Assembly (NCBI GenBank): GCA_017935785.1 | Contig: JAGBGU010000065.1 | Coordinates: 1-51,998, forward strand | Reading direction: 5' to 3' | Source of the DNA: Bacteroidaceae bacterium | Lineage (GTDB): Bacteria > Bacteroidota > Bacteroidia > Bacteroidales > Bacteroidaceae | Length of the DNA stretch: 51,998 bases | Shown here: positions 18,579-26,932 of the stretch, piece by piece | Numbering within the stretch: position 1 is the first letter of the stretch | How the letters are laid out: each line of letters opens with the position of its first letter | The notes under the pieces: generated by a model | The model's input: only the letters and a program-made list of their open reading frames with translations | Database searches by the model: none | Told to the model about the DNA's origin: nothing | Program-made: the position numbers and the translations under genes

Positions 18579-18586
18579 CAAAGTTA
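18579..18586 (-). promoter_or_regulatory. -7 promoter element of the MaoC gene
   Basis: Reads TAACTTTG on the minus strand, about 35 bp before the ATG at 18544. Confidence 0.5.
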
Positions 18587-18628
18587 CTGAATTTTCGGCC
18601 AAATGGGCATAAATTGCCTGATTTTTTG

Positions 18629-18636
18629 TATCTTTG
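18629..18636 (+). promoter_or_regulatory. -7 promoter element of kdsA
   Basis: TATCTTTG 26 bp before the kdsA ATG. It is divergent from the MaoC promoter about 45 bp away. Confidence 0.5.
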
Positions 18637-18662
18637 CGGCCAAATATAAATTATTCAGATTA

Positions 18663-19415
18663 ATGGAACCACTCTTTATTGCAGGCCCTTGTGTGATTGA
18701 GTCTATGGATGTGCTGGACACAGTGGCGCAGGAGCTTCTCAGGATTAAACAGCAGACAGGTGTTGAAGTGTACTTTAAGGCTTCCTTTGACAAGGCCAAC
18801 CGAACAAGCCTTTCCTCGTTCCGCGGTCCCGGAATGGAAAAGGGATTGCAGATGCTGGCCGACATAAAGGAACGCTACGGACTGCCCTTACTGACGGATA
18901 TTCACGAAAGCTGCCAGGCCGCACCCGTGGGCGAGGTGGTGGATGTGCTTCAGATTCCGGCCTTCCTCTGCCGTCAGACCGACTTGCTGCTGGCGGCTGT
19001 GCAGACCGGAAGGATTGTGAACATAAAGAAGGCGCAGTTCCTCAGCGGAGCGGACATGTCATTCCCCGTGGAAAAATGTATCGGGTCCGGTGCCAAGGAA
19101 GTTTGGCTCACCGAGCGTGGCAACATGTACGGCTACAACAATCTGGTTGTGGACTTCCGCAACATTCCCGAGATGAAGCAGATTGTTCCGCGCGTTATCA
19201 TGGACTGCACCCACAGCGTGCAGCGGCCGGGAGCGGCAGGCGGAAAGACTGGCGGAAACCGCGAGTATGTGCCCGCCATGGCATTGGCAGCCAAGGCCTT
19301 CGGCGCCAACGGCTATTTCTTTGAAGTGCATCCCGATCCGGACCATGCGCTGAGCGACGGCCCCAATATGCTCCGTCTGGATGATTTGAATAATGTCATT
19401 AAAACTTTGTTATGA
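18663..19415 (+). CDS. kdsA: 3-deoxy-8-phosphooctulonate synthase
   Basis: 250 aa. Joins phosphoenolpyruvate and D-arabinose 5-phosphate to make Kdo8P for the lipopolysaccharide inner core. Start at 18663 (MEPLFIAGPCVIES) lies just after the promoter; the frame extends upstream but overlaps the -7 element. Signatures: AGPCVIES, YFKASFDKANRTS, LTDIHE, DCTHSVQRPG and the C-terminal FEVHPDPDHALSDGPN. The NxxD/C metal-site variants place it close to the short class. The kdsD start overlaps its stop as ATGA, so translation is coupled. Confidence 0.95.
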   Translation: MEPLFIAGPCVIESMDVLDTVAQELLRIKQQTGVEVYFKASFDKANRTSLSSFRGPGMEKGLQMLADIKERYGLPLLTDIHESCQAAPVGEVVDVLQIPAFLCRQTDLLLAAVQTGRIVNIKKAQFLSGADMSFPVEKCIGSGAKEVWLTERGNMYGYNNLVVDFRNIPEMKQIVPRVIMDCTHSVQRPGAAGGKTGGNREYVPAMALAAKAFGANGYFFEVHPDPDHALSDGPNMLRLDDLNNVIKTLL

Positions 19416-20362
19416 GCCAATATAGAGAAATTGCCATTAAGTGTCTGCAGGACGAGGCACAGGCCGTGCTGAGCCTGATTCCGCAGATAGATGAGAACTT
19501 TGACGCAGTGGTGGAACTGATACTCGCGTGCCAGGGCAAGGTGGTCCTGACCGGAGTGGGCAAGAGCGGCCATATCGGCGCCAAGATTGCCGCCACGCTG
19601 AGCAGTACGGGCACACCGGCCTTCTATGCCAATCCGCTCGACCTGTTCCATGGCGACCTGGGCGCAATTACCAAGAACGACATTGTGCTTGCCATAAGCA
19701 ACAGCGGCCAGACCGACGAGCTGCTGCGCTTTGTGCCCACGCTGAAGGAACAGCAGATTCCGCTCGTAGGCATGTCCGGCAATCCGCAGTCGCTGCTGGC
19801 AAAGAACTCCACTTACCATATAAACATACAGGTGAAGCAGGAGGCCTGCCCCCTCAACCTGGCTCCCACGAGCAGTACCACCGCCACGCTGGCCATGGGC
19901 GACGCGTTGGCCTGCGCGCTGATGGAGGCCCGCAACTTCAAGGAGCGCGACTTTGCCAAATTCCATCCTGGCGGAACGCTGGGCCGCCGTCTGCTTGTGA
20001 CGGCTCAGGATGTGATGCGCAGCGACGACCTTCCCGTTATAGACCCCAAGATGAAGCTGGGCGAGGCCATTATCAAAATCAGTTTCGGCAAGCTGGGGCT
20101 TGCGGTGGCGATGGAAGACGGAAAGGTGGCCGGACTGGTGACGGACGGAGACATCCGCCGCGCTACGGAACGCCTGCACGAAGGCTTCTTCAATGTACCG
20201 GTGGAGGAGGTGATGACCCGCACGCCGGTTTGTGTGCCTCCGACCATGAAGCTGGGCGAGATTCTGAACAAACTCAACAACCATAAGATTCATGCGGTGC
20301 TGGTTGTAGGCGAGGACGGCCAGCTGCTGGGCATAGTGGACAACTTCCGCTGCATGATGTAA
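19412..20362 (+). CDS. kdsD: arabinose-5-phosphate isomerase (KpsF/GutQ type)
   Basis: 316 aa. Converts ribulose 5-phosphate to the arabinose 5-phosphate used by KdsA, encoded just upstream. SIS domain at residues ~35-170: VLTGVGKSGHIGAKIAATLSSTGTP has been seen in many KdsD proteins (part shown: GVGKSGHIGAK), plus AISNSGQTDEL. Then FHPGGTLGRRL, typical of the family, and two CBS domains (~200-316). Starts inside the kdsA stop (ATGA). The pair makes a small Kdo-precursor operon. Confidence 0.95.
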   Translation: MSQYREIAIKCLQDEAQAVLSLIPQIDENFDAVVELILACQGKVVLTGVGKSGHIGAKIAATLSSTGTPAFYANPLDLFHGDLGAITKNDIVLAISNSGQTDELLRFVPTLKEQQIPLVGMSGNPQSLLAKNSTYHINIQVKQEACPLNLAPTSSTTATLAMGDALACALMEARNFKERDFAKFHPGGTLGRRLLVTAQDVMRSDDLPVIDPKMKLGEAIIKISFGKLGLAVAMEDGKVAGLVTDGDIRRATERLHEGFFNVPVEEVMTRTPVCVPPTMKLGEILNKLNNHKIHAVLVVGEDGQLLGIVDNFRCMM

Positions 20363-20379
20363 TCAATCTCTCTCTTTTC

Positions 20380-21639
20380 TTGGGCTTCAGATTGTTTTCT
20401 TCCGTATATGATTGGGTGCGCCTGCTGGCGTGCGCCTGCGCCTTTGCCGTGGCTCTTCCCGGTCTTTCGCAGGACAGGAGCGACTCGCTGGCCGTTGCCG
20501 GACTGCGTGGGCTTGACGTGCCGTTCTTTCAGGGAAACGAGGTGCATCTGCTGCCCAGCGGAAAGGAATTCTTCGACGACCTGTTCCGGCAGCTGGAGCA
20601 GGCGGAACGCTATATCCACATAGAGTTCTACAAGTTTTACAACGACAGCATAGGCAATGCCACCCTCGACCTGCTGCGGCGCAAGGTGCGCCAGGGAGTG
20701 GAGGTGAAGGTGCTGATTGACGGCTTCGGCAACCACCGTCCTACGGACAGCTTCACCAAGGAAGACCTGGAGCGGCTGCGTGCCGAGGGCATCCTGATGC
20801 ACGAGTTTTCCCCCTTTGCCTTCCCCTATATCCACCGCGCCTACCACCGCGACCACCGCAAGATTATCACCATAGACGGGCATACGGCCTACATTGGCGG
20901 CATGAACATTGCCGACTACTATCTGCACGGCAAGCCCGAGGTGGGCGACTGGCTGGATATGCACATCCGCATGCACGGCCCATGTGTGGCGGAATACGAA
21001 AGACTCTTTGCCGAGATGTGGCACAAGGTTACCGGCGAGCGGATGAATGCCGCAGACTATGCCGGACCCGACCGCAGCACGGACAAGATACTGATGGGCG
21101 TGGTGGCACGCAAGCCCGGAAGGGAAAGCGGACTCATGCGCAAGGCTTATGCCGAGGCCATTGACGCGGCCCGGCACAACGTGCGCATAGTGAACGCCTA
21201 CCCCTTGCTCACGCGCACCGTGCGCCGTGCGCTGTACCGTGCGCTGAAAAGGGGGGTGAAGGTGGAGATAATGCTCTCTGCCAACAACGACCAGCAGCTT
21301 ACGCCGGACATTACGGCCATACAGATGAAGAAACTCATGGACCGCGGCGCGGACATCTTTTATTTTGAGGGCGGATTCCATCATGCCAAGGTGATGATGG
21401 TGGACGATATGTACTGCACCGTAGGTTCCGCCAACCTGGATGCGCGCTCGCTTATGTTCGACTATGAAATAAATGCCTTTATGTTTGACAAGGGCGTAAC
21501 CGACCGCCTTTACGATGTGTACGCCTTTGACAAACGCAGCCGGTGCACACTGCTCACGCCGGAAAACTTCAAGCAGCACTTCACGCTGCGCCAGCGTGTA
21601 AGGGGGCGCACGCTCTGGTTTCTGAAGGCGGTGCTGTAG
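20380..21639 (+). CDS. phospholipase D-like / cardiolipin synthase-like protein, apparently exported
   Basis: 419 aa. Two HKD motifs mark a PLD-superfamily enzyme: HRKIITID with GGMNIADYY near residue 165, and HAKVMMVD with GSANLDARS near residue 335. It most resembles bacterial cardiolipin synthases. Unlike ClsA it has no pair of N-terminal membrane spans. Instead the first ~30 residues look like a cleavable signal peptide (VRLLACACAFAVALPGLSQD). No in-frame ATG occurs in the first third, so the start must be TTG at 20380, TTG at 20392 or GTG at 20416. It begins 17 bp after kdsD and is likely co-transcribed. A role in periplasmic or membrane lipid turnover is inferred. Confidence 0.8.
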   Translation: MGFRLFSSVYDWVRLLACACAFAVALPGLSQDRSDSLAVAGLRGLDVPFFQGNEVHLLPSGKEFFDDLFRQLEQAERYIHIEFYKFYNDSIGNATLDLLRRKVRQGVEVKVLIDGFGNHRPTDSFTKEDLERLRAEGILMHEFSPFAFPYIHRAYHRDHRKIITIDGHTAYIGGMNIADYYLHGKPEVGDWLDMHIRMHGPCVAEYERLFAEMWHKVTGERMNAADYAGPDRSTDKILMGVVARKPGRESGLMRKAYAEAIDAARHNVRIVNAYPLLTRTVRRALYRALKRGVKVEIMLSANNDQQLTPDITAIQMKKLMDRGADIFYFEGGFHHAKVMMVDDMYCTVGSANLDARSLMFDYEINAFMFDKGVTDRLYDVYAFDKRSRCTLLTPENFKQHFTLRQRVRGRTLWFLKAVL

Positions 21640-21729
21640 GAATGTAAGATTCCGTCTTTCGTCCGGGCAACTTTCCAAATTTTCCTTTAAGAACTCCGGC
21701 CGTTCTGCCTTTCTTTCTCCTGCAAATAC

Positions 21730-21983
21730 CAGTTACAGCATTGTATCTCCGTTCCGAACGTAGTCGAAAGCAAGTTGCAGCACTGCATCTCCGTTCCGAA
21801 CGCAGTCGAAAGCAAGTTGCAGCATTGCATCTCCGTTCCGAACGCAGTCAGAAAGCAGTTGCAGCACTGCATCTCCGTTCTGAACGCATTCGGAAAGTAG
21901 TTGCAGCACTGCATCTCTGTTCCGAACGCAGTCGAAAGCAAGTTGCAGCATTGCATCTCTATTCCGAACGCATTCGGAAAGCA
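21730..21983. repeat. array block A (units 1-6)
   Basis: Second dyad of the TTCCGAA-CGCA-TTCGGAA type. It is perfect in unit 6 (21962-21979) and full-length with one T-G wobble in unit 4 (21878-21895). Units 1, 2, 3 and 5 keep five of seven pairs. The first dyad is GCAGCACTGC or GCAGCATTGC. Confidence 0.9.
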
Positions 21984-22334
21984 GTTGCAGCATTGCATCT
22001 CCATATTGACAAGTGACAAAAGCAAGTTGCAGCGCTGTATCTCTATATTGTCAATTGACAAAAGCAAGTTGTAGCGCTGTATCTTCATATTGACAAGTGA
22101 CAAAAACAAGTTGCAGCGCTGTATCTTCATATTGTCAAGTGACAAAAGCAAGTTGCAGCGCTGTATCTATGTATTGTCAAGTGACAAAAACAAGTTGCAG
22201 CGCTGTATCTCTATATTGTCAAGTGACAAAAGCAAGTTGCAGCGCTGCATCTCTATATTGTCAATTGACAAAGACAAGTTGCAGTGCTGTATCTATATAT
22301 TGTCAAGTGACAAAAGCAAGTTGCAGCGCTGTTT
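21984..22334. repeat. array block B (units 7-15)
   Basis: Second dyad of the TTGTCAAGTGACAA type. It is a perfect palindrome TTGTCAATTGACAA in units 8 (22048-22061) and 13 (22258-22271), six of seven pairs in units 10, 11, 12 and 14, and five of seven in units 7 and 9. From unit 8 on the first dyad is GCAGCGCTGT/C. Unit 7 is a chimera: first half of type A, second half of type B. Unit 15 is cut after its first dyad. Confidence 0.9.
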
Positions 22335-22458
22335 CCTCTTTTGGCACTTTTATAATAAAAGAATGTAGCAAAGTAAGGCATAGCGAACAGCCATCCTGAA
22401 CACAAACTGTCATTCCCGACCGCTATCCGTCATCCTGACTGATATAAAATAAACAAAT

Positions 22459-24501
22459 TTAATTGACGCCGGAAATCAGGTCATACATGAGCATGATGTC
22501 GGCCTGGGAAATGCCGTGCTCCTGTAGCATGTGGCGGTCTTTCTCGAAGAATTTCCATTCGTCGCCGATGTTCTTTTTCTCCGGATTGTCAGAGATGAAG
22601 TGGCGGATGGCTTCCTGGTAATGCTCGAGCGCCTTTTGCCAGTTTCCGTCGGCCCATTCTATGTGTCCGGCCACTATGTAGTCTGCATGGGTGGGCTCTG
22701 TTCCGGATTCCAGGAACTGCTGCGCATACTGGCGTGCCTTCTGGTATTGTCTGCTCCTGAAGGCGCAGAGGATAATGCCTCTTGTGGCTTCTGGCTCGTT
22801 CATGTGGCGGTATTTCATCTCGAAGAAGCACTGCAGGGCCTCTTCATAGGCATTCAGACTGAGCAGGCACCGGGCCTTTTCCAGCAGCAGGGATGAGTAG
22901 TCGGTCTGGCCCAGCTCTTCCAGTCGTTTCAGACAGTCGAGCGCCTCGTTGTGGTAGTTGAGCTGCGTGTAGCACTGCTTCATCTGCGTGAGCAGCCATA
23001 CGTCGTCGCCCACGAGCAGTTCGGCCTGGCGGTAGCTTTGCAGTGCGGCGCTGTGGTTGCCCAACTCCTGGTGGCACAGTCCGCAGTCCATGAGCATTTG
23101 CGCGTCGCTTCCGCGGCTGGCGGTAATGTCGCGGGCACATCGCAGAGCCGTATTGAAGTCATTTGTGCGCATGAGCATGGCATGGAGCCGGACAAGGCTT
23201 TCCGTGTCGAAATACGGTGCCAGCGAAGGCACGTCGGGCAGATACACGTCTGCCTCGAACGGGTTGGGGTAGTTCCTGCACCATTTGGCGTAATAGAAGA
23301 ACCGGTATATGTTCTGCGTGAGCAGGCTGTATGTGATTGTGGGCGTAAGCTCCTCGGCTTCTGCCATTTCCTGTGTCATTTCCTCGTCGGGGCTGCCAAA
23401 CATGGATGTCTTTATGCCCAGCCCCTTCATGCCCAGCATCTGTATGATGGCATACATGTCCACATCGCAGCAGTGCCGCAGCAGAAAGTCGTGAATCTTC
23501 AGCAGGCTGCGGTCTTCCGTCTGCTTCAGCGCCTCTCTGCACATCGGTCTGTCCTTTTCGTAGGGCATCCACCATGAAGACATGTGATGGAAGAAGGGCT
23601 TGCCGTACGCAATCACAAAGGTGCGGGGGTTCAGGTCGGCGCGGTCCTGCATTACCTGGTGGAGCATCTCCTGTCTTTCATCCTCGTCCCTGTGTTCGCT
23701 CATGTGCCGTTGTATGTTCTTTGCCAGCTGTTCGTAAATCTTCAGACAGTTCTTCTGCATGAACAGGAAATGCTGTGCAATGCGCATTTCCTCCTTGATA
23801 TAGGGCGAGCTCACGGGCATCAGCTCGTCGTGGTAAAGGGCCAGCCTGTCCCGGTGGCGCAGGTGTACCAGTATGTATGCCAGTGTGGCCTGGGTGCGTA
23901 CGCCGAGGTTGTCTTCCTGCATGAACATCTGCAGCAGCTGCAGTTTCTGTATGTCGAAGTATTCCCACATTGCCATCAGTATGCCGGCAACGAAGTGTCT
24001 TTGTACGTTGGGCCGCTGGCTCAGGATGAAGTCATATACGGTGGCCGCCTGCTGCGGGGAGAGCTGTTCCATGGTCCAAAGGCGGTTGAACAGGCGGTCC
24101 TGCATGGCATATCTCTCTTCATCGTCAAGGTCTTGTTGTATGGCGGTGTGCAGACTTTCGGGCGTGAGTGCAATGTGGCGCGTCTCCTTACAGGCTCTGG
24201 CATAGTCGTCGCTCCATGCCTCCGTGCGTATCTCGCGGTGGGTGGCGTCCAGAATGTCCAGTGCGCGTTTGGCAATCTGCCGTTGCATGCTCTCGCGCTT
24301 TGGGTCGTTTCCGCCCCCTTGTATAAAGCCCAGCATGGAAGCGTAGTCTGTGCAGACGGCCTCGAGCTGCATGGCCAGCGTACGGCTGTTGCAGTGGTAT
24401 TGCAGCACCTGCGCCTGTGCCAGTCCGGCGGCTATGCGGAAACCGGCAAGCGCCTCGGTCGCTTCCTTGTAGAGTGTATCGCGCACATCCTTCGTTATCA
24501 T
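22459..24501 (-). CDS. large TPR-containing cytoplasmic protein
   Basis: 680 aa from the ATG at 24501, which overlaps the stop of the upstream gene as ATGA; an in-frame ATG seven codons earlier is less likely. No signal peptide. The N-terminal ~430 residues are helical and not recognised, with a KRALDILDATHREI segment and charged helices. Residues ~470-650 hold tandem TPR-like helix pairs (ALRCARDITASRG; ALQSYRQAELLVGDD; ALDCLKRLEELGQ; ALEHYQEAIRHF). It is probably a scaffold or regulator. Coupling to the binding-protein gene is clear, but the connection in function is unknown. Its 3' end faces the tandem array. Confidence 0.8.
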   Translation of the reverse strand: MITKDVRDTLYKEATEALAGFRIAAGLAQAQVLQYHCNSRTLAMQLEAVCTDYASMLGFIQGGGNDPKRESMQRQIAKRALDILDATHREIRTEAWSDDYARACKETRHIALTPESLHTAIQQDLDDEERYAMQDRLFNRLWTMEQLSPQQAATVYDFILSQRPNVQRHFVAGILMAMWEYFDIQKLQLLQMFMQEDNLGVRTQATLAYILVHLRHRDRLALYHDELMPVSSPYIKEEMRIAQHFLFMQKNCLKIYEQLAKNIQRHMSEHRDEDERQEMLHQVMQDRADLNPRTFVIAYGKPFFHHMSSWWMPYEKDRPMCREALKQTEDRSLLKIHDFLLRHCCDVDMYAIIQMLGMKGLGIKTSMFGSPDEEMTQEMAEAEELTPTITYSLLTQNIYRFFYYAKWCRNYPNPFEADVYLPDVPSLAPYFDTESLVRLHAMLMRTNDFNTALRCARDITASRGSDAQMLMDCGLCHQELGNHSAALQSYRQAELLVGDDVWLLTQMKQCYTQLNYHNEALDCLKRLEELGQTDYSSLLLEKARCLLSLNAYEEALQCFFEMKYRHMNEPEATRGIILCAFRSRQYQKARQYAQQFLESGTEPTHADYIVAGHIEWADGNWQKALEHYQEAIRHFISDNPEKKNIGDEWKFFEKDRHMLQEHGISQADIMLMYDLISGVN

Positions 24502-25460
24502 TTTCTGACGAATGTGTTCCATATCAGACTGTCTGTTTCAACATGTTCGGGCATCCGCTCCCTTGCCTGAAGGAATTTGACAGCCTCCTTCAGTGCGGTG
24601 CTGTCCGGAAGTTCCGCGCCGGCGGGGCATACAATCTTTATGCTGTCCACAGCCTCGGGCGCAATGCGGTATTGTGCCTGCAGTATGTGCCTGATTCTTG
24701 AGCGGTGGCGCGGCTCATTCATCTGCCTGGCGGCTATGTCGTACGCTTCTGTCATAAGCCTTACCTGTTCGCGGCGGCGGGTGTCCAGGGTGCTGTCGGC
24801 CTTTACGATCCATGCGGCAAGGTGGGGGCCGTGTTTGGGCGAAGTGTAGATAATGTTGTTGCCGGCAAATTCCATCCATTGGCTGTAGGGTTCTGGCAGA
24901 ATGGCCGCGTCTATCAGTCCGGTGCGCACCATTTCCGTGCGCAGCTGTATGTCATGGATTTGCGGACGGTACACGTCTTCCATCAGCATGTATGCGCTGT
25001 CAAGCATGGCGTCGCACCAGTAGTCGCTTATGGACAGCCGGCTGATGGCCACCATGCGCTCCTTCATCTGGTGGACCTTGCTCACTCTTTTGCCCTTGAT
25101 GGCCAGCAGGCTCATGCCGGTGCTTCCCTTCATGATGGCTTTTACGCTTGTGTTGTCGCTCATTCGTATGGCGCGTATCAGGTCGCTGTAGGCAACGGTT
25201 ACGTGTCCGGCCTGTATGGCTGTGTCCACGTCCATCTGTGCCAGATAGGTGTGCAGACGGATGTCCAGTCCCAATGAGTCGGCTATGCCACATTCTGCGG
25301 CCAGATACATGGGCAGGCAGTCTGTGGTGGGCATTACGGCAATGTGCAGCGCCAGACTGTCTCTGGCGGCAAGTTCTTCTGCAGTAGGCTGTGTACCCTT
25401 TTGTGTGCAGGACACAATGGCTGCAATGGAAAGAAGAAGGGTGATGATTGGCTTTTTCAC
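24498..25460 (-). CDS. periplasmic substrate-binding lipoprotein (NMT1/THI5 or SsuA-like)
   Basis: 320 aa. Lipoprotein signal with lipobox AIVSC near residue 18. The fold is suggested by LHIAVMPTTDCLPMYLAAECGI at the start of the mature part, a second-lobe VAISRLSISDYWCDAML, and AAILPEPYSQWM, all typical of ABC-transporter nitrate/taurine/thiamine-precursor binding proteins. No permease or ATPase gene is adjacent. It precedes the TPR gene with overlapping stop and start. The ligand is unknown. Confidence 0.78.
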   Translation of the reverse strand: MKKPIITLLLSIAAIVSCTQKGTQPTAEELAARDSLALHIAVMPTTDCLPMYLAAECGIADSLGLDIRLHTYLAQMDVDTAIQAGHVTVAYSDLIRAIRMSDNTSVKAIMKGSTGMSLLAIKGKRVSKVHQMKERMVAISRLSISDYWCDAMLDSAYMLMEDVYRPQIHDIQLRTEMVRTGLIDAAILPEPYSQWMEFAGNNIIYTSPKHGPHLAAWIVKADSTLDTRRREQVRLMTEAYDIAARQMNEPRHRSRIRHILQAQYRIAPEAVDSIKIVCPAGAELPDSTALKEAVKFLQARERMPEHVETDSLIWNTFVRK

Positions 25461-25499
25461 GCTGGTGCTGAAAGAATGGTTTTGTGTATTGTAAAATGC

Positions 25500-25544
25500 A
25501 AGGAACGAGGGACTCTGTTTTTATCTAACCCTCCCTCGTTCCTT
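25500..25544 (-). terminator. terminator of pgk
   Basis: AAGGAACGAGGGA (25500-25512) pairs perfectly over 13 bp with TCCCTCGTTCCTT (25532-25544), just past the pgk stop. On the minus strand a weak T-tract follows (GCATTTTAC). Confidence 0.75.
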
Positions 25545-25571
25545 GGTTTATGTGCTTATGTCATAGGGGAA

Positions 25572-26819
25572 TTATCCCTTGATGGCTGCAATTCCGGGCA
25601 GAACCTTGCCTTCGATGGCCTCGAGCAGGGCGCCGCCGCCGGTAGAGATGTAAGATACCTTGTCCGCCAGTCCGAACTTGTTAACGCAGGCAACAGAGTC
25701 GCCGCCGCCAATCAGAGAGAATGCACCCTCGGCGGTTGCTTCTGCAATGGCGTTGCCGATGGCGCGTGAACCGGCGCAGAAGTTGTCGAACTCAAATACG
25801 CCGGCAGGACCGTTCCACAGAATGGTCTTGCAGCCCTTGATGGCATCGGCAAACTTCTTCTGTGCCTCGGGACCTGCGTCCAGACCTTCCCAACCTTCGG
25901 GGATATCTGTTGCGGGGGCAACCTTCTGGTTTGCGTCGTTAGAGAAGTCGTCGGCAATGATGGCGTCGGGAGCCAGAACCAGTTCCACACCGTTCTTCTT
26001 TGCCAGTTCCTCTACGCCCAGCGCAATGTCGAGCTTGTCATTCTCGCAGATGGAGTTACCCACATTGCCGCCGTGAGCCTTGGCGAAAGTATAAGTCATA
26101 CCGCCGCAGAGGATAATCTTGTCAACCTTGCCGAGCAGGTTCTCAATGATGCCGATCTTTGAGGAAACCTTTGAACCGCCCATGATGGCGATGAAGGGAC
26201 GCTTGATGTCGCTCAGCACAGCGTCAACGGCAGCAACTTCCTTCTCCATCAGATAGCCGAGCATCTTGTTGTCAGCATCGAAATAGTCGGCGATAACGGC
26301 TGTAGAGGCGTGCTTGCGGTGAGCGGTACCGAATGCGTCCATAACGTAGCAGTCGGCATAGCTTGCCAGAGTCTTGGCAAACTCTTTCTGGCTTTCCTTC
26401 ATGGCCTTCTTTGCCTCGTCGTATGCGGGGTCTGCCTTGTCAATGCCAACGGGCTTGCCTTCTTCTTCGGGATAGTAGCGCAGGTTTTCCAACAGCAGCG
26501 CTTCGCCCATCTTCAGTTCGGCAGCGGCTTCGGCAGCCTTTGCGCAGTCGGGGGCAAAAGTTACGGGAACGCCCAGAGCTGCAGAAACGGCGTCCTTGAT
26601 CTGGCCCAGAGACAGCTTGGGATTAACCTTTCCCTTGGGCTTGCCCATGTGGCTCATGATGATAACGGCACCGCCGTCAGCGATAATCTTCTTCAGGGTG
26701 GGTAACGCACCGCGGATGCGGGTGTCATCGGTAATCTCTCCGTTTTCATTCAGAGGCACATTGAAATCCACGCGAACAATGGCTTTCTTGCCGGCAAAAT
26801 TAAAATTTTCAATTGTCAT
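25572..26819 (-). CDS. pgk: phosphoglycerate kinase
   Basis: 415 aa, normal length. Transfers phosphate from 1,3-bisphosphoglycerate to ADP in glycolysis. N-domain: [20 protein letters not shown] and the basic [10 protein letters not shown] motif; the substrate-binding HRKH-type stretch appears as [11 protein letters not shown]. The hinge [10 protein letters not shown] and C-domain [10 protein letters not shown] and [10 protein letters not shown] bind nucleotide. It has a good promoter at 26866-26897 and a strong hairpin after the stop, so it is a single-gene unit. Confidence 0.98.
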   Translation of the reverse strand: MTIENFNFAGKKAIVRVDFNVPLNENGEITDDTRIRGALPTLKKIIADGGAVIIMSHMGKPKGKVNPKLSLGQIKDAVSAALGVPVTFAPDCAKAAEAAAELKMGEALLLENLRYYPEEEGKPVGIDKADPAYDEAKKAMKESQKEFAKTLASYADCYVMDAFGTAHRKHASTAVIADYFDADNKMLGYLMEKEVAAVDAVLSDIKRPFIAIMGGSKVSSKIGIIENLLGKVDKIILCGGMTYTFAKAHGGNVGNSICENDKLDIALGVEELAKKNGVELVLAPDAIIADDFSNDANQKVAPATDIPEGWEGLDAGPEAQKKFADAIKGCKTILWNGPAGVFEFDNFCAGSRAIGNAIAEATAEGAFSLIGGGDSVACVNKFGLADKVSYISTGGGALLEAIEGKVLPGIAAIKG

Positions 26820-26865
26820 AATGATTTTCTTTTAAAGAGTTTGATATATTCTCGTTTTCAGTGCA

Positions 26866-26897
26866 CAAAGTTACGTTTTTTTGTTTGTATACACAAA
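26866..26897 (-). promoter_or_regulatory. promoter of pgk
   Basis: On the minus strand: TTTG (26897-26894), 20-bp spacer, TAACTTTG (26873-26866). Near-ideal Bacteroidetes promoter. Confidence 0.75.
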
Positions 26898-26932
26898 TAA
26901 AACTTATTAAAAAGGCACATGGGCAATCCGGA

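Larger units (their letters stand above)
21730..22334. repeat. 42-bp tandem array with two palindromes per unit, 21 bp apart
   Basis: Fourteen full units and one partial. The anchor GTTGCAG (or GTTACAG, GTTGTAG) begins at 21732, 21774, 21816, 21858, 21900, 21942, 21984, 22026, 22068, 22110, 22152, 22194, 22236, 22278 and 22320: every interval is exactly 42 bp. Each unit has dyad 1 centred 7.5 bp after the anchor (best copy TGCAGCGCTGCA) and dyad 2 centred 28.5 bp after it. Centres therefore recur every 21 bp, two B-DNA turns. Dyad 2 is of two kinds (see sub-blocks). Not a CRISPR: there are no unique spacers. Stop codons break every long reading frame in at least one unit, so coding is unlikely. 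Confidence 0.95.
21640..22458. other. intergenic region between convergent genes, mostly tandem array
   Basis: 819 bp without a convincing gene. 21640-21729 is unremarkable and T/C-rich. 21730-22334 is the 42-bp array. 22335-22458 is AT-rich and holds two short CATCCTGA half-sites (22392-22399 and 22431-22438) like those of the palindrome at 14810-14836. No promoter of the TAnnTTTG kind was found in the region on either strand. Confidence 0.8.

Noticed and set aside
21730..22334. CRISPR array
   Set aside because: The would-be spacers are themselves near-identical copies, there are no unique spacers, and no cas genes are near.
21687..22368. ORFs made of 14-residue repeats in the array, on both strands (21687-22151 minus, 21741-22016 plus, 22090-22368 plus)
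   Set aside because: The 42-bp period keeps frames open by itself. The minus-strand frame and the 22090 plus frame begin only at TTG codons. Single-base changes create stops in some units (for example TTGTAG in unit 9, a TAG before unit 5). No promoter was seen.
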